12,041 bases of DNA from contig JAUYGP010000423.1 in assembly GCA_030690515.1 (NCBI GenBank), positions 1-12,041 on the forward strand. The letters run 5' to 3'. This document shows, piece by piece, positions 6,952 to 12,041 of the stretch (its first letter is position 1; every line of letters starts with the position of its first letter). The notes under the pieces were generated by a model that was not told where the DNA came from, ran no database searches, and saw only the letters and a program-made list of their open reading frames with translations. The position numbers and the translations under genes were made by a program. This DNA comes from Giesbergeria sp. GTDB taxonomy: Bacteria; Pseudomonadota; Gammaproteobacteria; Burkholderiales; Burkholderiaceae_C.

Positions 6952-7110
6952 GTTTTCTCCTTGGGAAGATCGTGGGGACAAAATGCCGACGTGGCACAGG
7001 TAAACGATCCTGTTCTGATCGGCACTTGACTGTAGCGCGCGATACCAGCCCCCGGCACCGCACCAGCGCAAGCCCCCTTTGCGAAAGCGCTTATCGCACG
7101 AGCGCACTCC

Positions 7111-7174
7111 TTTTTTGGGAGCTGCTTGCGCTGACTGGGCAATCGTTTAAGCCCTATTTCGCCTGAATTTTTGC
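7111..7174 (+). repeat. Dispersed repeat, copy D (intergenic)
   Basis: GGGAGCTGCTTGCGCTGAC is followed, 17 nt after AGCT, by AATCGTTTA (for AAGCGCTAG in other copies) and then CGCCTGAATTTTT. It lies in the 252-nt gap between the FAH-family gene (ends 7204) and the 76-residue protein gene (starts 6951). Just left of it, GCGCTTATCGCACGAGCGC (7088-7106) followed by TTTTTT resembles the second half of another unit, so this may be a degenerate head-to-tail pair. No other gene-like signal is seen in the gap. Confidence 0.65.
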
Positions 7175-7203
7175 AGGCCGCTAACAGCGGCGCCGAAGAC
7201 CTC

Positions 7204-8247
7204 TCAGCGTGCGTCCCGCGTTCCCACCGCAGTGCGTTCGGGCGGCACTGCAACGTTCTGGTCGATGGCACCGCACAGGCTCAGGCCATCGCGCCCCTTC
7301 ATCTCGATGCGGATGGTGTCCCCTTCCTGCATGAAAGGCGTGGCGGCCTTGCCGTCCTGCAAGGTTTCCATCGTGCGTTTATCGGCAATGCTGCTGTAGC
7401 CCCGGGGCCAATCGCTGCGGCCCTTGGCGGCCTGCACGGCGGGGTTGCTGACCGGGCCGCTGCAGACAATGCTCCCCGCGCGCAGCGGGCGCGTGGTGCA
7501 GGCCTGGGCGATGAGCTGGCCAAAGTGAAAACCCATCTCCGGCCCGGCGTCGCACAGGCCCACCTTGCGGCCGTTCCAGGTGGACTGCAGCGTGAGGTGC
7601 ACCCGGCCCTGCTCCCAGGCGGGGCCCAGCTCGTCGAGCGTGACAGCCACGGGGCTGAAAGAAATGGCGGGGCGGCTGAGCAGCGGCGCCTGGCCGCGCT
7701 CGCTTTCGATGGCTTCCAACGTACGCAGCGCCACGGTGTTGGCCAGCATCAACAGGCGAATGCTATCGAGCGCCTGCGCAGGCATGCAGCCACGCTCAAC
7801 GTCGCCCGTGACCACGGCCAGGCCTGCGCCAAAGTCAACGCCCATGGCGGCGCTGGGGACGACGATGTCGCTACAAGGGCCCAAGCTGGCATCGCTGGCG
7901 GCTTGTTGCAGCAGCGGCTCGCGGCGCAGGCTGGCGGGGAGGTCCGTGTTACGCGCCTGGTATTCCAGTTCGGTGGCATGCAGGTAGGCGTTGCCCTGCA
8001 GACACTGGTAGGCCCGCGGCAGGGGCGCCATGCACTGCTGCGTATCAAAAGGAAAGGCGTGGCGCGCTCGGCCCGCGTTCAGGCTGTCGTACAGGTCCTG
8101 CAGCTGCGGAGCGTAAAAGCCCCAGTCGTCCAGCACCTGCTGCAGGCGGCTGGCAATGCCGGTAGCGTAGTGGGCCATGCCCAGGTCGCGCGAGACCAGT
8201 ACGAGCTGGCCGTCGCGGGAGCCGTCCTGCAGGGTGGCAAGTTTCAT
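7204..8247 (-). CDS. Fumarylacetoacetate hydrolase-family protein, likely lacking the metal site
   Basis: The 347-residue product matches the bacterial FAH family along its whole length: N-terminal MKLATLQDGSRDG, then DWGFYAPQLQDLYDSLNAG and CMAPLPRAY, then the C-terminal domain with SFSPVAVTLDELG, a VHL...WNG segment, SGPVSN and GDTIRIEM. In active members the metal ion is held by an E-x-E pair (FEAE-type motif) and an Asp in a following N-D-V-S-type motif; here these read DFGAGLAV (G140, G142) and LANTVALR (T171). The usual catalytic His region is also altered (AYLHATE). It is therefore probably a non-catalytic or changed-function paralogue. Start 8247 is set by the family N-terminus; the Shine-Dalgarno is weak. 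It diverges from the DUF3108 gene across 185 nt with no site I can name. Family assignment is firm; the activity statement rests on remembered family motifs. Confidence 0.88.
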   Translation of the reverse strand: MKLATLQDGSRDGQLVLVSRDLGMAHYATGIASRLQQVLDDWGFYAPQLQDLYDSLNAGRARHAFPFDTQQCMAPLPRAYQCLQGNAYLHATELEYQARNTDLPASLRREPLLQQAASDASLGPCSDIVVPSAAMGVDFGAGLAVVTGDVERGCMPAQALDSIRLLMLANTVALRTLEAIESERGQAPLLSRPAISFSPVAVTLDELGPAWEQGRVHLTLQSTWNGRKVGLCDAGPEMGFHFGQLIAQACTTRPLRAGSIVCSGPVSNPAVQAAKGRSDWPRGYSSIADKRTMETLQDGKAATPFMQEGDTIRIEMKGRDGLSLCGAIDQNVAVPPERTAVGTRDAR

Positions 8248-8432
8248 GGCGTGGTGTTTATGAAAGGGAAAGGCGGCGCCCCGCTGCCAGGGCACCGGGT
8301 GACCGACGGCGCATTTTAGGCCAGCCCCCGCGCCGCAAACCCTGCTGCAGCCGGGGCGCATCTCCACCCCCCACCACGACCAACCCGTGCGCGTCGGTTA
8401 CCCTTTGGTGTGTTTTGTTCGATGGGCTGTCC

Positions 8433-9563
8433 ATGATTCCACGCCGCTCCCTGCTGTCCCTCACTGCCCTCGTGCTGGTGCTGCACGCCGTGCTGCTGGG
8501 CGGCGCGCTGCCCCACTGGGGCAGCAGCCAGGCGGCCCCGGTGGTGCGCTTCACCACGCGCACCATTGCGGCGCCCGCACCCGCTGCAGCACCGGCCGCC
8601 GCCGAAGCCGTCGCACAGCTGGCCAAGCCCCCCGTGCGTGCAGCGCGCAAGAAGCCCCGTCAGCCCCGTCCGACCGAGGCGGCGCAGCCGGAGTCCCGCG
8701 CGACGCCCCCAACGGCACCGATCGAGCCGGAAGAGCCCACACAGGCCGAAACGCTGGAGGCCCCCATAGCCTCCGAGGACATCGCGGCCCCGACCACTGT
8801 CGCCAGCGCGCCTGTAACCGACCCACCCCCGGCCGAGACCGCGATCGCGACCGCGCCAGGCAGTGCCATCGCCATTGCGCCGCCGGGCGCTGGCGATGCC
8901 CCCGGCAGTACCCAGCCCGCGCCGGTGCGCCTGCCCACACCGACTCGTCTGGAATTCGATGTGGACGGCCAGGCCAAGGGCTTCCACTACAGTGCCCGCG
9001 CCGAACTTGTGTGGCAGCACGACGGCCAGCAGTACCAGGCGCGCCAGGAGATCAGTGTGCTGTTTCTGGGTTCACGCGCGCAAACCAGCGTGGGCGAGCT
9101 CACGCCCTTGGGCTTGCAGCCCCGGCGTTTTGGCGACCGCTCGCGCAGCGAAAAGGCAGCGCACTTTGACTTTTCCAAGGGCCTGGTGACCTTCAGCGCC
9201 AACACGCCGTCGGCAGCCATTGCACCAGGCACCCAGGACCGGCTTAGCGTGTTCGTGCAACTGGGCGCCATGCTCGCAGCCGCCCCCGAGCGCTACCCGC
9301 CAGGCACGCAGATCAGCGTTCCCACCGTCAGCTCCCGCGCGGCCGACACCTGGGTGTTTACTGTGGGCGAAACGGAACAGTTGGATCTGCCCATTGGCCC
9401 CATGCGCGCGGTTCCGCTGCAGCGCCTGCCGCGCCGCGACTACGACCAGAAAGCCCAACTCTGGCTTGCGCCGGAACTGGGCTACCTGCCTGCGCGCATC
9501 CGCATCACCCAGGCCAACGGGGACTACGCCGAACTGAACCTGCGCACGCAGGCAGCACCCTGA
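8433..9563 (+). CDS. DUF3108 protein with membrane anchor and Pro/Ala-rich stalk
   Basis: The 376-residue product has a single N-terminal membrane segment (about 7-26) after MIPRR. A long low-complexity region (about 45-170) follows, rich in Ala, Pro and Glu with a basic patch (RAARKKPRQPRP). It ends in a compact beta-rich domain (about 172-376: LEFDVDGQAKGFHYSARAEL, GELTPLGLQPRRF, GTQISVPT, LWLAPELGYLPARIRI) that fits DUF3108. The architecture recalls TonB: anchor, periplasm-spanning stalk, globular end, but the end domain is not TonB-like. An envelope role is likely; the function is unknown. ATG 8433 is preferred over TTG 8415 because it directly precedes the positive-inside anchor. The 118 nt after it, to the next gene, shows no clear terminator. 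Confidence 0.85.
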   Translation: MIPRRSLLSLTALVLVLHAVLLGGALPHWGSSQAAPVVRFTTRTIAAPAPAAAPAAAEAVAQLAKPPVRAARKKPRQPRPTEAAQPESRATPPTAPIEPEEPTQAETLEAPIASEDIAAPTTVASAPVTDPPPAETAIATAPGSAIAIAPPGAGDAPGSTQPAPVRLPTPTRLEFDVDGQAKGFHYSARAELVWQHDGQQYQARQEISVLFLGSRAQTSVGELTPLGLQPRRFGDRSRSEKAAHFDFSKGLVTFSANTPSAAIAPGTQDRLSVFVQLGAMLAAAPERYPPGTQISVPTVSSRAADTWVFTVGETEQLDLPIGPMRAVPLQRLPRRDYDQKAQLWLAPELGYLPARIRITQANGDYAELNLRTQAAP

Positions 9564-9681
9564 CCACCGGCACAGCGCCCGCAGGCTTTTCGTGGAATAC
9601 TGGGTCCGGTAGAAGCACAGGCCTTGAACTTGCCGCCACCGCGGCCATCTGACAAGGACTCAGACCAGGGAGATCCATACC

Positions 9682-9978
9682 ATGCACATGCTCTACGACT
9701 CGGAATCCTTTGTGGTGGTGCATATGCTGCCCGACGCCATCGCACCCGACGCCCCTGCCCTGCAGGACACCGCACCACCGCCGCCGCAACTGGCGCGCCA
9801 CGGCTTTGAAATTGTGGACAAACGCTCGGGCAAAGAGGTGTACCTGGACGGCTCCTGGGCCGAGATGTTCCAGCTGCAAATCATCGCTTGGCAGCGCGAC
9901 GCCCCCACCGAGGAGGAGGTGGAAGACGCCCTTGACCGCTACACCGGCCTGGCCCAGAACCCGGTCGTGGTGCATTGA
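9682..9978 (+). CDS. DUF3567 family protein
   Basis: This 98-residue protein starts MHMLYDSESFVVVHM and contains GFEIVDKRSGKEVYLDG followed by an acidic helix (PTEEEVEDALDRY) and a PVVVH end. That is the layout of the DUF3567 family, which is largely confined to Burkholderiales. The function is unknown and there is no signal peptide or membrane segment. A GGGAGA about 8 nt before ATG 9682 supports the start. The linker at 25-37, rich in Pro and Ala, looks longer than usual (impression from memory). It converges with the hemerythrin gene; the 77-nt gap is filled by repeat copy E. Confidence 0.88.
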   Translation: MHMLYDSESFVVVHMLPDAIAPDAPALQDTAPPPPQLARHGFEIVDKRSGKEVYLDGSWAEMFQLQIIAWQRDAPTEEEVEDALDRYTGLAQNPVVVH

Positions 9979-9982
9979 GGGC

Positions 9983-10054
9983 TCGCTATTTTCTAGACAA
10001 AACAGGCTCCAGCGCTCTGTCCATAAGCGCAAACAGCTATTTATTCAATAGCGA
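9983..10054 (-). repeat. Dispersed repeat, copy E, with flanking inverted repeat
   Basis: Read on the minus strand it has AATAGCTGTTTGCGCTTAT, and 17 nt after ATAGCT comes GAGCGCTGGAGCC and a T-rich end, matching the other copies. The core can fold as GCGCT(10012-10016)/AGCGC(10026-10030). Its outer ends form an 8-bp perfect inverted repeat, TCGCTATT (9983-9990) and AATAGCGA (10047-10054), not seen at the other copies. It fills the gap between the convergent stops at 9978 and 10056 and could act as a two-way terminator (inference). Confidence 0.75.
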
Positions 10055-10055
10055 A

Positions 10056-10604
10056 CTACGCCATGGCACCCCGGCGTTGGCGCATTTCCTGCCCCATAGA
10101 CTGCAAAGCATCCGGCGCCAGCAGCGCGCGCGCGGCGGGGTACACCGCGTCTTCCTCGGTGCGGATGTGGGCGTCGTAGCCCTGCGCAAACTGGGCCAAT
10201 ACGGCTTCGTCCTGCGCACTCCAGCGCTCGACCTCGCCCTGGGCCAGCGCGTTCAGGCAGGTCCGTGCGTCCCGCCAGTGGGCTTCCATGCGGACATGGT
10301 CGCCCTGCAACTGGCGCACCAAGGCCACCACATCAGGGGCTCCGCGCTCCAGCAGCAGGGGAAAGACATGGCGTTCTTCGTCCTCATGGTGCAAGGGGGC
10401 TGCAATGTCAAAGTAACGCAGGACATCGCGTGCAGCCTGGCGGGCCGAGTCGTCACACGCATGGGTGTGCAGGTAGTCGATCAGGCGCTGCAGCAAGTCC
10501 AGCGAGCGCTGCACGCGCTCGTGGCAGGCTTCGAGCATTTCAAACGGCGTATCAAACCCCACGGCGGCTCCGCCGAAGCCGGGCAAGGACACTGTGCGGG
10601 CCAT
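10056..10604 (-). CDS. Hemerythrin (HHE) domain protein
   Basis: The 182-residue product has an HHE-cation-binding four-helix pattern: H28 in EACHERV, LHHEDEERHVFP at 71-82 (H73-x3-E77 and H79), GDHVRMEAHW at 101-110, and DAHIRTEED at 144-152 (H146-x3-E150). These are the usual ligands for a non-haem di-iron centre that binds O2 or NO. There is no signal peptide, so it should be cytoplasmic, and no YtfE-type N-terminal cysteine domain. It begins 5 nt after the stop of the 134-residue gene without its own good Shine-Dalgarno, so it is probably translated by coupling as the last gene of the NnrS operon. Sensing, storage or repair linked to O2/NO is inferred from family and neighbours. Confidence 0.88.
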   Translation of the reverse strand: MARTVSLPGFGGAAVGFDTPFEMLEACHERVQRSLDLLQRLIDYLHTHACDDSARQAARDVLRYFDIAAPLHHEDEERHVFPLLLERGAPDVVALVRQLQGDHVRMEAHWRDARTCLNALAQGEVERWSAQDEAVLAQFAQGYDAHIRTEEDAVYPAARALLAPDALQSMGQEMRQRRGAMA

Positions 10605-10609
10605 GGTGG

Positions 10610-11014
10610 TTAACCGAAGCGCACCGGCTCGCCCTGCCGGTTGAACGGAATGAAAGCGCTGTGCACGCCCTGCTTGATGGAGTCCACCATGCGCTGCAGG
10701 GGTGCTTCGGCCTCCTCGCTGGTGGGTGCCTTGTCCAGCGTGCCGGACATGGCCGCAACAAACACCATGGCCCAGTCGTGTCCAAACTGACTGGACTCGT
10801 CCGCAAGGGTCTGGAATGAGGCAATCTCTTCAGGGCGCTTGTCCACGCACATCATGGGCACCAACGCGCCTCCTTGCCCTGCGGCAAAGCGCTCGCGCTG
10901 GGCGGGCGTAGCGTCGTCGGGCAGCTCCACACCCGCAAAAACAAACAGCAGCCGCTGGGGTTCGGGCTGTGCACGGGCAGCGTGCAACAGGTCATCAAAA
11001 CTTGTAATTTCCAT
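10610..11014 (-). CDS. Conserved small protein of unknown function (134 aa)
   Basis: The 134-residue product starts at ATG 11014 with GGAG 5 nt upstream; a longer upstream frame lies inside the nitroreductase gene and is not used. Visible blocks are MEITSFDDLLHAA, LLFVFAGVELPDDATPAQRE, GALVPMMCVDK, EEAEAPLQRMVDSIKQG and FIPFNRQGEPV. I recall close relatives in Comamonadaceae databases labelled 'ribonucleotide reductase subunit alpha', but the protein is far too short and has none of the NrdA catalytic cysteines, so I do not accept that name. No signal peptide or membrane segment. It lies 23 nt after the nitroreductase and 5 nt before the hemerythrin gene, and is probably part of the same transcript. 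Confidence 0.82.
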   Translation of the reverse strand: MEITSFDDLLHAARAQPEPQRLLFVFAGVELPDDATPAQRERFAAGQGGALVPMMCVDKRPEEIASFQTLADESSQFGHDWAMVFVAAMSGTLDKAPTSEEAEAPLQRMVDSIKQGVHSAFIPFNRQGEPVRFG

Positions 11015-11037
11015 GGTCACTCCAGGTATCCAAAAAA

Positions 11038-11682
11038 TCAGGGGGTTGCGCCATCGGGCAGTGGATCGCCCAGCGTGCGCAGATAGTCCGTTGGGCCCGG
11101 CCGCGCCCGTGCGCTCTTGCGCGAGAGCACCGTGCCCAGGCTGACGAAGCACAGCGCATGCTCGCCCTGCTGCAAGCCAAAGAGTCGGCGCAAGCCCGTC
11201 GACTTGAGTGCTTTGCCACTCGTCAACGCAGAACCAAAGCCCAGCGCCGTGGCCATCAGCAGCATGTTCTGCACGGCACAGCCGGTGGAAATGAGGCGCT
11301 CGTACAGATCCACCTCGGGGTCACCGCGAAGGCTGTCCACCACGGCCAACAGCAGCACCGGTGACCGGAAGGCCTTTTCCCGCGCCTGCTCGACCTGTTC
11401 GGGCAAGGCCGCCGCATCGCGTTCGCGCAAGGCAGCGGCAAATACATCGGCCAGGTGTGACCGCTGCGCCTGCGGCACCAGCACAAAACGCCAGGGCAGC
11501 AGTTGGCCGTGGTCGGGTGCATGCGCCGCCGCGCCTACGATGCAGTCCAGTTGCCGTGCGTCGGGCCCAGGGGCACCCAGCCGTTTGGGCAAAATAGTCT
11601 GGCGCGCCTGCATGAGCGTGGCCGCCATGGCGGCAAAGTCTGCCGGAAGCGGCGTTGCCTGCGTCAAGACCTCGTGTCCCAT
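11038..11682 (-). CDS. Nitroreductase-family FMN protein (YdjA-like)
   Basis: The 214-residue product has the nitroreductase fold motifs: an N-terminal helix with ARQTILPKRL for the FMN phosphate region, AAAHAPDHGQLLPWRFVLV (about 51-69) matching the YdjA-type 'APDH...PWxF' signature, a central helix region, and GCAVQNMLLMATALGFGSAL near the C-terminal third. These enzymes bind FMN and reduce nitro or quinone compounds with NAD(P)H; the natural substrate is unknown. ATG 11682 is chosen because a GAGG (11694-11691) sits 8 nt before it and overlaps the TGA stop of the upstream NnrS gene, indicating coupling. Longer in-frame extensions are antisense-free but overlap NnrS and have no family match. 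Confidence 0.88.
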   Translation of the reverse strand: MGHEVLTQATPLPADFAAMAATLMQARQTILPKRLGAPGPDARQLDCIVGAAAHAPDHGQLLPWRFVLVPQAQRSHLADVFAAALRERDAAALPEQVEQAREKAFRSPVLLLAVVDSLRGDPEVDLYERLISTGCAVQNMLLMATALGFGSALTSGKALKSTGLRRLFGLQQGEHALCFVSLGTVLSRKSARARPGPTDYLRTLGDPLPDGATP

Positions 11683-11692
11683 GGTTGCGACC

Positions 11693-12041
11693 TCAGCCCG
11701 GACGTCCGTCCACGCGCAAGCGCCCATACCAGGTGCCCAGCCGCATACCCCACACGCCCATGGTTCCCGTCCACAACAGTGCGGCCACCAGCAGCAAGCC
11801 GCCCGAGAACGCGGTCGGCAAAGTCGCCACGATGCGCAGCACGGTGGCCACTTGCAGCACCCAGAACAAGGACCAGGCGATGCGGTCAGCCACCAGGGCG
11901 CGCCCGCTGTGTCCGCACGAAACACGGGTCACCATGGCCAGCATCAGCGACCCCAGGCACCCCATGGTGAGGGCGTGCAGCGCGCCCAGGCCGAGGAAGG
12001 GGGCGCCCTGCACCAGCCCCAGCAACTGGGATACGCCCGCC
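11693..12041 (-). CDS. nnrS: NnrS family membrane protein, C-terminal part (5' end outside window)
   Basis: An open frame of 115 codons enters from the right edge and ends at TGA 11695-11693. It shows three to four hydrophobic helices and the typical NnrS segment ALHALTMGCLGSLMLAMVTRVSCGHSGR, including conserved His residues, then DRIAWSLFWVLQVATVLRI. NnrS proteins are haem- and copper-containing inner-membrane proteins that help cells resist nitric oxide. Only about the last quarter to third of the usual ~400 residues is present. It is the first visible gene of the minus-strand operon that continues with the nitroreductase. Confidence 0.85.
   Translation of the reverse strand, partial: AGVSQLLGLVQGAPFLGLGALHALTMGCLGSLMLAMVTRVSCGHSGRALVADRIAWSLFWVLQVATVLRIVATLPTAFSGGLLLVAALLWTGTMGVWGMRLGTWYGRLRVDGRPG

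Noticed and set aside
7026..7047. TTGACT with GATACC as a plus-strand promoter
   Set aside because: The spacing is about 10 nt instead of 16-18 and no plus-strand gene follows.
7177..7191. Hairpin GCCGC-TAACA-GCGGC as terminator of the FAH gene
   Set aside because: The stem is only 5 bp and no T-run follows on either strand.
7171..8319. Plus-strand open frame (382 codons) opposite the FAH-family gene
   Set aside because: Shadow of the FAH gene; the FAH frame has full family similarity, this one has none.
10610..11014. Ribonucleotide reductase alpha subunit
   Set aside because: The label is familiar for this family, but 134 residues and no NrdA catalytic motifs exclude it.
1..12041. CRISPR array, tRNA, rRNA, insertion sequence or prophage
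   Set aside because: No regularly spaced direct repeats, no cloverleaf or rRNA-like sequence, and no transposase or integrase frame was found; the repeats present are dispersed and in both orientations.

Overview
The window looks like a chromosomal segment of a high-GC betaproteobacterium of the Comamonadaceae (Acidovorax / Rhodoferax / Polaromonas type). The reasons are GC-rich coding, a DUF3567 gene typical of Burkholderiales, a DUF3108 protein, and five scattered copies of one short intergenic repeat whose core reads ATAGCT-(17 nt)-AAGCGCCAG. This assignment is an inference from gene content and repeat type, not from a marker gene. I see no tRNA, rRNA, CRISPR array, transposase or phage gene.

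Left part (1-4475, all minus strand): a tightly packed operon, read from right to left. It runs from a DUF2946/CruR-like leader protein (4475-4053), through a GTG-started TonB-dependent outer-membrane receptor (3974-1653) and a secreted beta-propeller with three Asp-boxes and Cys/His clusters (1644-361), to a secreted thioredoxin-fold protein with a CSTC site (377, running off the left edge). In Bordetella pertussis a DUF2946 leader (CruR) senses copper as a nascent chain and controls a TonB transporter operon (bfrG). The layout here, with a CPMC motif and an R-G-P-P C-terminus in the leader, suggests the same kind of copper-repressed metal uptake operon, extended by one or more genes. The first gap (78 nt) carries a repeat copy; the later junctions are coupled by a stop codon overlapping a ribosome binding site and by a 17-nt gene overlap.

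Middle (4529-8247): a cytoplasmic molybdopterin / [4Fe-4S] oxidoreductase diverges from the copper operon across 53 nt that hold a Fur-box-like sequence. Its last ~30 codons come from a repeat copy and run into the antisense strand of the next gene, a 76-residue protein of unknown function. Then follows a fumarylacetoacetate-hydrolase-family protein in which the metal-binding acidic residues appear to be replaced (G-A-G for E-x-E, N-T for N-D).

Right part (8433-12041): a DUF3108 protein with a TonB-like proline-rich stalk and a DUF3567 protein on the plus strand. Convergent to them is a minus-strand operon of NnrS (partial), a YdjA-type nitroreductase, a 134-residue conserved small protein and a hemerythrin-domain protein, with gaps of 10, 23 and 5 nt. 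This set points to nitric oxide, oxygen or redox stress handling. A repeat copy exactly fills the convergent gap between the two groups.

The most distinctive observations are the CruR-type copper operon with a repeat in its control gap, repeat copies captured as protein-coding sequence at two places, and the ligand-less FAH homologue.
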